From contig NZ_QKZI01000008.1 in the NCBI RefSeq assembly GCF_003254155.1, positions 1-64,000 of the forward strand: a stretch of DNA of 64,000 nucleotides. Direction: 5' to 3'. Shown here one piece after another: positions 1-7,738 of the stretch. Numbering within the stretch: position 1 is the first letter of the stretch; every line of letters begins with the position of its first letter. The DNA is from Psychrobacillus insolitus. GTDB lineage: Bacteria > Bacillota > Bacilli > Bacillales_A > Planococcaceae. The notes under the pieces were generated by a model. The model did no database searches, was not told the origin of the DNA, and saw only the letters and a program-made list of their open reading frames with translations. The translations under genes and the position numbers were made by a program.

Positions 1-54
1 AAGCGTGGCGACACGTGCAGCTGACGAATACTAATCGATCGAGGACTTAACCAA
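1..54 (+). rRNA. rrl: 23S ribosomal RNA, 3' end only
   Basis: The first ~54 bases match the conserved 3' end of Bacillales 23S rRNA, including GCTGACGAATACTAATCGAT and GAGGACTTAACCA. The rest of the gene lies outside the window. The exact last base is uncertain by a few nucleotides. It is followed by 5S rRNA, as expected for an rRNA operon. Confidence 0.93.
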
Positions 55-113
55 ATAATGAATACGTAAAATCAATGTCTTTTATCCAGTTTTGAGTGAA
101 CAAGCACTCATTG

Positions 114-229
<116 letters not shown>

Positions 230-232
230 ACT

Positions 233-273
233 AAAAAAAGGTTGTTACTGAGAAATCGGTAACAACCTTTTTT
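233..273 (+). terminator. rRNA operon terminator
   Basis: A perfect ~15-bp stem (AAAGGTTGTTAC with GTAACAACCTTT) closes a short loop and ends in a T run. This is an intrinsic terminator placed immediately after 5S rRNA. Confidence 0.93.
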
Positions 274-394
274 ATGTAGAAAATAATATTAACATTTAAT
301 ATACACGAGACATTTGTACTAATTGCATATATTGTAGGTGGAACGATATTATTAATTAGTTTTGCTATCTTTGTTCTTGTGACATACAAGGTAG

Positions 395-437
395 AAAAAA
401 ACAGAAGTGCGATTTAATTTGCACTCCTGTTTTTTTA
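395..437 (-). terminator. terminator of the EamA transporter operon
   Basis: The hairpin pairs CAGGAGTGC with GCACTTCTG on the minus strand, including a G-U pair, and is followed by seven T. It lies just after the stop codon of the minus-strand transporter. The mismatch reads as a wobble only on the minus strand, which supports that direction. Confidence 0.75.
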
Positions 438-447
438 CGATAGGGAA

Positions 448-1353
448 TTATCGAATTGCTCGTCGTTGCTTTTTCTTACTCCGAATACCCGCAAGTGTAG
501 GTATTGTCATACCGATTAGAATAACGATTATCCCAAGAACTTGTAACCATGATAACGCCTCGCTTAATACGAGTACCGAAACAATCACGGCAACTGGTAG
601 CTCCATCGCACTTAATATAGAAGACAGAGCACCTCCTACTTTTGGAACAGCAATGACAAAGAAGTAAATTGGAACAATAATGCCAAGTAAACCAAGAGCT
701 AGTCCATAGAACAGAAGAGATTCTGTGAACAACTTTCCATTCCAGACAATTTCGGGGCTTTGAAACATTGTAATCATTATAGCAGCGATAAAGGAAACAA
801 ATAATAGACGAGTCGTCGTATTCATTCCTTCGACTTGCTTTGTATTGATATTCATATTCAAAGAGAAAGATACTGCAGCGGCAAATCCGTAAATCCAGCC
901 CCGCAAGTCAATTCCACTTAAATCGACATCCAGCACACCAGCAGCTAAAATAGTTCCTATAAATAATATAATTAGCGAAATAACTTCTGTTCTTGTCGGC
1001 CATCGTTTTCTTAAAATACAATCGATTAGCGTTCCAATCCATGTAAATTGAAATAGCATAACGACTGCTAAAGAGGCGGGCAGATATATAAGTGCCTGTC
1101 CATATACAATCCCTGTGGCACCGGTAAAGACACCAGCCAATAAAATAATCTTGAATCCTCCATACAAGCGGGGGAGCTTTCTCTGTGTAGTAATATATAA
1201 TAGCAAAGCTAACATAAATCCTATAATATATTGACTAGAAACCGCTTCAGAGGCTGAGTAACCTTCTTCAATTGCAAGTTTCACCATTGTTGATAAAGTC
1301 CCGTAACAGCTTGCTGCAAAGACAACCATTAGTGGGTAAATCCATAATTTCAT
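448..1353 (-). CDS. EamA-family (DMT) transporter
   Basis: This 301-residue protein is almost entirely hydrophobic, with about ten predicted membrane helices arranged as two EamA repeats, the usual length and layout of drug/metabolite exporters (RhaT/YdcZ class). It should sit in the cytoplasmic membrane and move a small metabolite or amino acid. The substrate cannot be read from sequence. The C-terminus is a short basic tail. The ATG follows an AAAGGAG ribosome binding site at good spacing. It lies 13 bp downstream of an acetyltransferase gene, so the two probably share a transcript, suggesting modification and export of a related compound (inference). Confidence 0.85.
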   Translation of the reverse strand: MKLWIYPLMVVFAASCYGTLSTMVKLAIEEGYSASEAVSSQYIIGFMLALLLYITTQRKLPRLYGGFKIILLAGVFTGATGIVYGQALIYLPASLAVVMLFQFTWIGTLIDCILRKRWPTRTEVISLIILFIGTILAAGVLDVDLSGIDLRGWIYGFAAAVSFSLNMNINTKQVEGMNTTTRLLFVSFIAAIMITMFQSPEIVWNGKLFTESLLFYGLALGLLGIIVPIYFFVIAVPKVGGALSSILSAMELPVAVIVSVLVLSEALSWLQVLGIIVILIGMTIPTLAGIRSKKKQRRAIR

Positions 1354-1366
1354 ATATACTACTCCT

Positions 1367-1939
1367 TTAATTGGCGGGGACTGTTTTCACCATATGATAA
1401 AAAGGCTCGTCAATAATTGTCCAAGGACATAAAGTTTCAAAACTTAGTCGATTATACAGACTTATTGCAGCACTTTTTTCTGTTTCTACATTCAAAGCTA
1501 GTTTTCCACCACCGAAGCTTTTCACTAATTGCTCCGCATAATTTAAAAGCTCGGTACCGATACCTTTTCCACGATATGTTGGATCGACTACTACCGTATC
1601 TATATACCATTCATCAGGTAATGTCTCGGGATCTATCTTTACAGGAGTACCTTTTTTATTGGATAGGTATTTCTCCAAATTTGCATCAAGTTCAATGACC
1701 TGCTCAGCAGAGTAAAATACGAGAACTCCAGAAACCTTACCTTCCACTTCTGCAATATACGTATATAGATAAGAATGTCGATTATCAGTACGTGTAAACA
1801 AGTTTTGAAATTCTATTGTAATTTCAGCTTCCTTTGTTTCTCCAGTTATATGCATGGAGATATCCCCGATAGCTTCCATAATAAGTGGAATAGCAGCTTG
1901 TGCATCTTCTTTCCTTGCTTTTCTAATTGTAATGTTCAT
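1367..1939 (-). CDS. GNAT-family N-acetyltransferase
   Basis: This 190-residue protein has the GNAT fold signature. A beta strand reading WYIDTVVVDP leads into the acetyl-CoA-binding motif A, YRGKGIGTELL, at about residues 122-132, and an ALNVE strand with AAISLYNRLSFE follows. It should transfer an acetyl group from acetyl-CoA to an amine, but the acceptor is unknown. About 50 residues between the first helix and motif A are less typical and probably shape the acceptor site. It is the first gene of a two-gene minus-strand unit with the EamA transporter. Confidence 0.85.
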   Translation of the reverse strand: MNITIRKARKEDAQAAIPLIMEAIGDISMHITGETKEAEITIEFQNLFTRTDNRHSYLYTYIAEVEGKVSGVLVFYSAEQVIELDANLEKYLSNKKGTPVKIDPETLPDEWYIDTVVVDPTYRGKGIGTELLNYAEQLVKSFGGGKLALNVETEKSAAISLYNRLSFETLCPWTIIDEPFYHMVKTVPAN

Positions 1940-2041
1940 TGCTCATCCACCTTCCCAATTAAACATTATAACATAAAAACTTTGAAACCTTTTGTTCTAT
2001 ATATAGTAGAATAAAAGAAAGAAAATATTGGGGGGATTTTA

Positions 2042-2239
2042 ATGGGTTTTGAGTCAATACCGTGGAAGCTTATATTACCATTAGTAATTATACAATTTAT
2101 TTTAATAATAGTGGCTATTATTGATTTAATCCGGGTACGGGATACAAATGGTCCTAAATGGTTGTGGGCTATCATCATTATTTTGGGGAATATGATTGGA
2201 CCGATTATATACTTCATCGTAGGGAGACGAAATGAATGA
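2042..2239 (+). CDS. yxlE: YxlE-like PLDc_N domain membrane protein
   Basis: This 65-residue protein has two membrane helices flanking a short polar turn (about residues 32-40, with RVRDTNGPKW), the pattern of the phospholipase-D-nuclease N-terminal (PLDc_N) family. In Bacillus subtilis YxlE precedes the ABC pair YxlF/YxlG in the sigY operon, and here the same three genes are in the same order. GGGGGATTTTA before the ATG is a strong ribosome binding site. Its stop overlaps the next start in an ATGA junction, so translation is coupled. The sigY, yxlC and yxlD genes are absent. Confidence 0.85.
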   Translation: MGFESIPWKLILPLVIIQFILIIVAIIDLIRVRDTNGPKWLWAIIIILGNMIGPIIYFIVGRRNE

Positions 2240-3138
2240 AAACATTACTCCACATGCAGGGGCTAACAAAGGAATATGGTAAAGAAAAAGCAGTAGATGA
2301 TGTAACATTTTCGTTGAATAAGCATACTTCTACCGCATTAATAGGACCAAATGGAGCAGGGAAAACTACCATTTTGTCGGTGTTAGCAGGACTTTTAAAA
2401 CAAACCAAAGGATCCATTGTATTTGACGGAGAAATAACAGAGGATTTTCGAAAAGGAATTGGTTTTTTGCCGCAGTATCCTAAGTTTTACTCGTGGCTAA
2501 CGGCGCTCGAATATACAGAAATGACTGCGAAGTTAAGTGGAGTAGACGTTAAAATTGCACGACTAGAGGCAGAAAAGACACTTGAATTTTTAGGACTTGG
2601 CGACGCTAAAAAGAAAAAGACGGGTACATTTTCTGGGGGCATGAAACAGCGACTAGGCCTTGCACAAGCTATTGTGCATAAACCTTCATTATTACTGCTA
2701 GATGAGCCAGTATCTGCACTAGACCCAATAGGTAGACGTGAAATACTTAATCTACTAAAAGAGTTACAAGCATCAACGACTATCTTGTATTCGACTCATA
2801 TTTTAAATGATGCAGAAGAAATGATGGATCAGTTATTGTTTTTACGAAAAGGAAAGTTAGTGGAACAAGGATCGATGCGAGAAGTTCGTGAAAAATATGC
2901 AAATCCTGTATATAAAATGTATTTCTCATCCAGTGAAGAAGCAGCTAGGTTTGTTGAGTTGTCACCTTGGTCAGCAAGACAGGAAAATTCGATTGCTTTT
3001 ATTCATATAGAAGAGGCGAAACCGTTAATGAATGAAGTTTTGCGTGTACTTTCCGATAGTAATTTAAGTTTGTCTAAAGTAGAGCGAGCAACGGCTAGTT
3101 TGGAAGAAATCTTTTTACAGGTGGTGAATAAAGGATGA
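2236..3138 (+). CDS. yxlF: YxlF-like ABC transporter ATP-binding protein
   Basis: This 300-residue ATPase has Walker A GPNGAGKT near residue 37, signature SGGMKQR, Walker B LLLLDEP and an H-loop STH. The ~75 residues after the nucleotide-binding domain match the C-terminal extension common in bacitracin- and lantibiotic-type export ATPases. It pairs with the following permease, overlapping it by an ATGA junction, and with the upstream YxlE-like protein. In B. subtilis the homologs take part in negative control of sigma-Y. Without sigY here it may instead act as a stand-alone export or envelope-stress ABC transporter (inference). Confidence 0.88.
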   Translation: MKTLLHMQGLTKEYGKEKAVDDVTFSLNKHTSTALIGPNGAGKTTILSVLAGLLKQTKGSIVFDGEITEDFRKGIGFLPQYPKFYSWLTALEYTEMTAKLSGVDVKIARLEAEKTLEFLGLGDAKKKKTGTFSGGMKQRLGLAQAIVHKPSLLLLDEPVSALDPIGRREILNLLKELQASTTILYSTHILNDAEEMMDQLLFLRKGKLVEQGSMREVREKYANPVYKMYFSSSEEAARFVELSPWSARQENSIAFIHIEEAKPLMNEVLRVLSDSNLSLSKVERATASLEEIFLQVVNKG

Positions 3139-3917
3139 ATAATTTTTCGGTTTTATTCCAAAAAGAATGGAGAGAAAATGTACGGAATTTTAAAATCCTT
3201 TGGATCCCTCTGGTATTTTTGTTATTTGGTATTTCGGAGCCTTTAACGAATTATTATTTACCTCAAATACTAAATGCAGTGGGCAATATGCCTGAAGGAG
3301 CAGTTTTCCAGCTACCTGAATTTACCCCAGAGCAAATAGTTATGTCGACCATTAGCCAGTATCAATTTATCGGAATGCTCTTAGTGACGCTAGGATTTGC
3401 AGGAATAATTGCAAGAGAGCGTAAGAACGGGACAGCAACGCTTTTATATGTTCGACCTATTTCATATATCAGTTACGTGTATAGTAAATTATTCATCATG
3501 TGCATACTGGTTATAGGTAGTGCGATACTTGGATTGTTAGCTAATTTGTATTACACGTATATCCTTTTTGGAACAGTAGATGCAGGTGCATTTATGGGGT
3601 TTCTTGGAACGTACATCGTGTGGTTATTGTTTGTGATTAGTATTGTTTTATTCTCAAGTGCTGCATTTTCTACGGGAATTGCTTCTGCCGTTTCTCTACT
3701 ACTCGTTTTGTTTGTACAGCTGATCGATGGTTTACTAGGAGCATATTGGACAATTTCTCCTTGGAAGTTACCAATGTATGCAGGGGAAATATTGAACAGT
3801 AGTGTTGATATGACCTTGTTTGTTTGGAGTGTAATTGTTACTGTTTTAGCAATAATCATACTTCTTGTGGGAGCAGTTTATTTTGCTAAAAGAAATGTTT
3901 CCAAGACGAAGATATAA
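3135..3917 (+). CDS. yxlG: YxlG-like ABC transporter permease
   Basis: This 260-residue protein has about six membrane helices and a typical ABC-2 permease N-terminus: a cytoplasmic FQKEWRENVRNFKILW segment, then the first helix. A cytoplasmic ARERKNGTATLLYVRPI loop resembles the coupling helix of this family. It should form the membrane half of the transporter with the upstream ATPase. The substrate is not known. It closes the three-gene yxlEFG unit. No clear terminator separates it from the CBS-domain gene 26 bp downstream, so read-through is possible. Confidence 0.85.
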   Translation: MNNFSVLFQKEWRENVRNFKILWIPLVFLLFGISEPLTNYYLPQILNAVGNMPEGAVFQLPEFTPEQIVMSTISQYQFIGMLLVTLGFAGIIARERKNGTATLLYVRPISYISYVYSKLFIMCILVIGSAILGLLANLYYTYILFGTVDAGAFMGFLGTYIVWLLFVISIVLFSSAAFSTGIASAVSLLLVLFVQLIDGLLGAYWTISPWKLPMYAGEILNSSVDMTLFVWSVIVTVLAIIILLVGAVYFAKRNVSKTKI

Positions 3918-3943
3918 TAATACTTAATCCGAGGTGAGATAAG

Positions 3944-4648
3944 ATGACTGTTCGCAATTCAGACCGATTTGTTACGTCTTATAATAGAATAGACCAATTG
4001 ATGAAGGACACTATTGGAACGCAGGAGCATATGGCATTTTTTCGATTAATAGATTATGCGAAAAAAAAGAACGCGGTTATTAGAAAATACGAAGCTGATT
4101 TGCGTGAATATGGCAGTCTTCGGAATGCAATTGTTCATGGTCACACCTCAACGGAGTTTGCCATCGCAGAACCACATGAAGATGTAGTGTTGAAAATGGA
4201 AGAAATGGAAGTTGCTCTAACAAAACCAATTACAGTTGGAAAAATATTTCAAACTAGTGTTACAACATTTCAAAAAACAGATTTTTTAAGTTATGCGCTG
4301 AAAGTGATTAAGGATAAAAAGTATAACCAGTTTCCCGTATATGATGGTAATGAGTTTAAAGGACTAATCACACCAGTTGGAATTACCATGTGGATGGCAA
4401 GCACAGTAGACTCCGAGTCTTTTTCAAGAAAGAGGACGTCATTAGGAGAAATTCTTGCGCATGAAAATAGTAGAGAAAATCATCAATTTATTGGTCAAAA
4501 TGCATCTATTTATGAAGCGTTGGAAGTTTTTAAAGAAGCGATAACAAGAGGGAAACGATTAGAAGCTCTTCTTATAACAGAAGATGGCAAGCCAAATAAA
4601 AAATTGATAGGAATTGTTACGCCTATGAGTATGATGAAGATAAAATAA
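3944..4648 (+). CDS. CBS-pair protein with N-terminal HEPN-like domain
   Basis: This 234-residue soluble protein has an all-helical N-terminal part (about residues 1-95) and two CBS motifs (about 97-150 and 165-232). CBS pairs normally bind adenine nucleotides and act as sensors. In the N-terminal part, residues 60-65 read RNAIVH, an R-x4-H motif typical of HEPN domains, which often are RNases or nucleotidyltransferase partners. The HEPN assignment is my inference from this motif and the helical context. The ribosome binding site GAGGTGAG fits the ATG. It lies downstream of yxlG and upstream of a small membrane protein. Confidence 0.75.
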   Translation: MTVRNSDRFVTSYNRIDQLMKDTIGTQEHMAFFRLIDYAKKKNAVIRKYEADLREYGSLRNAIVHGHTSTEFAIAEPHEDVVLKMEEMEVALTKPITVGKIFQTSVTTFQKTDFLSYALKVIKDKKYNQFPVYDGNEFKGLITPVGITMWMASTVDSESFSRKRTSLGEILAHENSRENHQFIGQNASIYEALEVFKEAITRGKRLEALLITEDGKPNKKLIGIVTPMSMMKIK

Positions 4649-4665
4649 AGTTTTATAAAACAGGA

Positions 4666-4718
4666 CTTTTCCTATGCATTTTCAAGTAAGATGGAAATGC
4701 CAAGTATCTTAGGAAAGG
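4666..4718 (+). promoter_or_regulatory. leader hairpin covering a ribosome binding site
   Basis: CTTTTCCTA pairs with TAGGAAAGG, and an inner GCATTTT pairs with GAAATGC, just before the start of the 92-residue membrane protein. The 3' arm contains the AGGAAAGGGG ribosome binding site, so folding would hide it. The stem is imperfect and could be chance or a weak terminator of the upstream gene. Confidence 0.35.
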
Positions 4719-4727
4719 GGACTTTTT

Positions 4728-5006
4728 ATGGAATCATATGAAACGGAGCAACGTGAGGGGCTTCAAAATAATGCTATCAGCAAAACAGTGAGTGAAATAT
4801 CAGTAGGTGAATGGCTGATCTCAATGCTAATTATGATTATACCTATTGTAAACATCGTCATGCTGTTTATTTGGGGATTCGGAAGTCCGGATCCACGACG
4901 TAATTATGCACGTGCGTCTCTTATTTGGATGGCAATTTGTATTGGGCTTGCCGTCCTGTTTTACGGAGTCGTGATTGCCCTATTTTTTACTGTCGGTGGC
5001 TATTAA
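4728..5006 (+). CDS. small two-helix membrane protein, unknown function
   Basis: This 92-residue protein has a polar N-terminus (about 25 residues), a first helix around residues 30-50, a charged loop with FGSPDPRRNYARAS, and a second helix around 64-88. The W-x-G-F...RRNYARASLIW pattern is widespread in Firmicutes small membrane proteins without known role. The AGGAAAGGGG ribosome binding site fits the ATG and may be masked by an upstream hairpin. It is followed by a strong terminator. Confidence 0.75.
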   Translation: MESYETEQREGLQNNAISKTVSEISVGEWLISMLIMIIPIVNIVMLFIWGFGSPDPRRNYARASLIWMAICIGLAVLFYGVVIALFFTVGGY

Positions 5007-5049
5007 TTAATATTTCCTGGGAAATAACATTATTCGACAATGTAGAAGT

Positions 5050-5080
5050 GTCCTAGTTTTATTAAACTAGGACGTTTTTT
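5050..5080 (+). terminator. intrinsic terminator
   Basis: A perfect 10-bp stem (GTCCTAGTTT with AAACTAGGAC) with a 4-base loop is followed by a G and six T. It ends the transcript of the small membrane protein gene. Confidence 0.9.
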
Positions 5081-5178
5081 ATTGCATAGAAATTTTTCAA
5101 TCTAACGTTCTAGTCAGCACACTGTAGAAGTGAGAGGAAATAATCTTTGGTATACTTTAATAAAAGGGAGTTGTTTTT

Positions 5179-5802
5179 ATGAAGATTGCTTTGTTTGGTG
5201 CAACAGGTCGTGTTGGCAATGGAATTCTTACTTTACTACTTGAACGAGGTATAGAAGTTACTGCTCTTGTAAGAAACGTAGATAATCTGCAACCTCATCT
5301 GAATTTAACCGTCCTACAAGGGGATGCAAGAGTTGCTAGTGATGTAGAAAAAGTCATAAGAGAAGCTGATGTAGTAATTAGTGCACTTGGTACTGATAAA
5401 ACGACCGTCTTAACCGAGTCAATTTCGCATATGATTTCTATCATGTCGAAAAATGGCATAGATCGAATTCTTACGATTGGAACTGGCGGCATTTTAACGA
5501 GTAGAGTAGAGCCTGAACTACTTCGTTATCAGTCATCTGAAAATAAACGCAGATCTACAGTTGCGGCAATGGAACATCATAGAGTTTATAATAAATTAAA
5601 AGAGTCTTCGCTAAAATGGACAATTATATGTCCCACTTATTTACCAACTGGAAATGCAACAAATGCGTATATAATTGAACGTGATACGTTACCATTAGGA
5701 GCGGTACAAACGACAACAGGGGACACTGCTTTATTCACAGTACATGAACTCTTGGAGAATGAGCATATTGGTTACCGCGTAGGCATTATGAGTCCACTTT
5801 GA
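5179..5802 (+). CDS. NAD(P)-binding oxidoreductase (atypical SDR)
   Basis: This 207-residue protein starts with a Rossmann motif, GATGRVG at residues 8-14, followed by a strand ending in ALVRN, the usual NADP-contact position. It contains DVVISALG and a late TIICPTYLPTG stretch, all typical of atypical short-chain dehydrogenases such as the YwnB/NmrA-like group. The classical SDR catalytic YxxxK is not evident, so it may be a redox sensor or reductase of unknown substrate. A ribosome binding site AAGGGAG precedes the ATG. The next gene starts 25 bp downstream and may be co-transcribed. Confidence 0.8.
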   Translation: MKIALFGATGRVGNGILTLLLERGIEVTALVRNVDNLQPHLNLTVLQGDARVASDVEKVIREADVVISALGTDKTTVLTESISHMISIMSKNGIDRILTIGTGGILTSRVEPELLRYQSSENKRRSTVAAMEHHRVYNKLKESSLKWTIICPTYLPTGNATNAYIIERDTLPLGAVQTTTGDTALFTVHELLENEHIGYRVGIMSPL

Positions 5803-5827
5803 GATAGTTATCTATAGGAGTAAATAA

Positions 5828-6625
5828 ATGAAGAAATTATTAGTAGTATTCATAATAGCAGTGATACTATATACCGGAAATACTTGGATAAAGACAACAG
5901 AAGTTATAATTGAATCTGAGAAACTCCCAGCCACTTTTGATGGGTTAAAAATAGCTCAAATTTCTGATCTTCATGATGCTACATTTGGAGAAAAACAAAT
6001 GAAATTAGTACAAAAGATTATAGATACAAAACCGGATGTTATTTTTATAACGGGAGATTTAATCGACAGTAATCGATATGAGTTACAAAATAGTTTAGAT
6101 ATGGTGGAGCAGCTAATATTGGTAGCGCCTGTTTACTATGTGACGGGGAATCATGAAATTGCAACAAATGATGTTGATTATATTAAGAACTCGCTTATTG
6201 ATCTAGGGGTTATAGTATTGTCCAATGAGGAAAAATCGATTGAAAAAGATGGCGAGAAGATTCGAGTAATTGGAATAGAAGATCCACTAAATGGAGTTTC
6301 TGTTGCAGATGCCTTGAGTAGTTTTGAACAGACAGAAGATTTTACATTAGTGCTATCGCACCGTCCAGAAACTTTTCAAGCATATGTAGAGAATAAATTA
6401 GATGTGGTGTTTGCAGGCCATGCTCATGGTGGACAATTCCGGATACCAGGAGTAGGGGGACTAGTGGCGCCAGGTCAAGGCTTATTTCCGACCTTTACAT
6501 CAGGGCTTTATGAAGATAATGGCACAAATATGATTGTTAGTAGAGGTCTAGGGAACAGTATAATTCCTATTAGAATTTTTAACACACCAGAAATTATTGT
6601 TGTGATGTTGAAAAATGAGAAGTAA
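5828..6625 (+). CDS. YkuE/YaeI-type membrane-anchored metallophosphoesterase
   Basis: This 265-residue protein has an N-terminal membrane anchor (about residues 3-20) and then the calcineurin-like phosphoesterase motifs in order: QISDLHD, FITGDLID, TGNHE, LVLSHRPE and FAGHAHGGQ. These residues bind the two catalytic metals. The family includes YkuE, a Tat-exported wall-associated enzyme, and UDP-diacylglucosamine hydrolase-like YaeI. Here there is no twin arginine, so it is probably anchored facing outward through the helix. The natural substrate is unknown. The ribosome binding site TAGGAG is well placed. Confidence 0.85.
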   Translation: MKKLLVVFIIAVILYTGNTWIKTTEVIIESEKLPATFDGLKIAQISDLHDATFGEKQMKLVQKIIDTKPDVIFITGDLIDSNRYELQNSLDMVEQLILVAPVYYVTGNHEIATNDVDYIKNSLIDLGVIVLSNEEKSIEKDGEKIRVIGIEDPLNGVSVADALSSFEQTEDFTLVLSHRPETFQAYVENKLDVVFAGHAHGGQFRIPGVGGLVAPGQGLFPTFTSGLYEDNGTNMIVSRGLGNSIIPIRIFNTPEIIVVMLKNEK

Positions 6626-6660
6626 AAACCACTTTGTAGAGTTCTACAAAGTGGTTTTTT
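6624..6660. terminator. bidirectional terminator
   Basis: AAACCACTTTGTAGA pairs with TCTACAAAGTGGTTT, with A and T runs at both ends, between the convergent phosphoesterase and CsbD-like genes. It can serve both strands. Confidence 0.9.
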
Positions 6661-6855
6661 CTATTCTTTATGGTCATTTCGATGTTCAAAGCGGTCTTTT
6701 GCATTTCCGATCCCTTTTTGTGCTTGACCTTTTAGTTTATCGAGTTTCCCTTTTGCCTGTAATTTCGGGTTGTCTATTGCGTTACCAATCTGGTCTTTAA
6801 TTTCCCCTTTGACTTTACTTACAGTACCTTTAACTTTATCTGATAGCCCACTCAT
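6661..6855 (-). CDS. CsbD-family stress protein
   Basis: This 64-residue hydrophilic protein has the CsbD pattern: SDKVKGTVSKVKGEIKDQ, then a second amphipathic repeat with KGKLDKLKGQAQ. It is rich in K, G, D and Q and lacks aromatic residues except near the C-terminus. The family is induced in general stress (sigma-B in B. subtilis), and its biochemical role is not known. The start was set at the second ATG because AAGGGGG lies 7 bases before it, but only one base before the first ATG. It shares a bidirectional terminator with the phosphoesterase gene. Confidence 0.88.
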   Translation of the reverse strand: MSGLSDKVKGTVSKVKGEIKDQIGNAIDNPKLQAKGKLDKLKGQAQKGIGNAKDRFEHRNDHKE

Positions 6856-6919
6856 GTACATTCCCCCTTAGTTCTTTTAATGAGTATATTCCAACCTGTT
6901 AGAGAAGTCATTAAATTCC

Positions 6920-7528
6920 TTAATTAATAATTTTGAATTCTTGAAGGATGGCATAGAACCGAGCACCATGACCTTCCGCAGCTTCTAAGAAATACTTCTC
7001 GGTAATAACAAAGCTTCCACCATGTCTATTATCTATTACATATACATTTGTAACTGGGCTATCCCATTCGGATCCAGAAATACCGTGAATTTTATAGCCT
7101 TCAACTGGTTCCGTTACATTTTCTGTTTCTGTAACTGTTGTATATGTTGAAGCTATTTCTGTTTCAAGAGTTACTACCATGTCTTCTGGAGATACATCTT
7201 TGAATTGTTTAATTTCCATAGAAACTTCTGGATATCGATCTTCTAATGGTTCTTTTGTTGTGATAATATCTGAGCTTTCGCCTTTTACTAACTTGTATCT
7301 CTCTTCGTCCATATAAATGACGTATTCCGCATCTTTTCCTTCTTGCAGAACAACCTCAGTTTCTTCCTCCGTTCCTTCAATACTTTGAGTTATTTCCTTT
7401 TTTGGTACGAACATATCCTTCAATTGTTTGATAAATGCCGTTCCAGTGTCTGTTTGTGTGGTAAACAGCAACATAATAGCTGCAGCAGCGACAATCATAA
7501 TGGGAATGATTTTCCTTTGCTTTTTCAT
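6920..7528 (-). CDS. exported or membrane-anchored protein of unknown function
   Basis: This 202-residue protein has a basic start (MKKQRKK-like), one hydrophobic segment at about residues 7-23, and then a soluble acidic domain with many E, T and V residues. I recognise no catalytic motif. The C-terminal half (NVYVIDNRHGGSFVITEKYF, then an AEGHGARFYAIL stretch) resembles small alpha+beta extracytoplasmic sensor or lipoprotein-like domains, but this is only an impression. The strong AAAGGAG ribosome binding site follows directly after the stop of a tiny upstream reading frame. It could be the extracellular part of an anti-sigma-like protein. I cannot confirm this. Confidence 0.65.
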   Translation of the reverse strand: MKKQRKIIPIMIVAAAAIMLLFTTQTDTGTAFIKQLKDMFVPKKEITQSIEGTEEETEVVLQEGKDAEYVIYMDEERYKLVKGESSDIITTKEPLEDRYPEVSMEIKQFKDVSPEDMVVTLETEIASTYTTVTETENVTEPVEGYKIHGISGSEWDSPVTNVYVIDNRHGGSFVITEKYFLEAAEGHGARFYAILQEFKIIN

Positions 7529-7541
7529 TTTTTTCTCCTTT

Positions 7542-7613
7542 CTATTTTTTGGGGAATAGCTCTTGATCTAGGTGGTTCCATATATTTTCTTTTAGTTTAT
7601 CGGAAAAAGCCAT
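7542..7613 (-). CDS. possible 23-codon leader or gene remnant
   Basis: A 23-codon frame reading MAFSDKLKENIWNHLDQELF and ending in PKK stops directly before the ribosome binding site of the downstream exported protein. The frame stays open further upstream without a normal start codon, so it may be the tail of a decayed gene rather than a leader peptide. No clear ribosome binding site precedes its ATG. Confidence 0.3.
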   Translation of the reverse strand: MAFSDKLKENIWNHLDQELFPKK

Positions 7614-7738
7614 TGTGTGCTCAAGAATTTCTTTTTTAACTCGTGGAATCCTTTTGTTTATATATACCCTAATAAGAGGACAAAAGTTTAGTGGAAATAA
7701 AAAACTACTTAAAGTATAAACCTTAAGTAGTTAATCGC

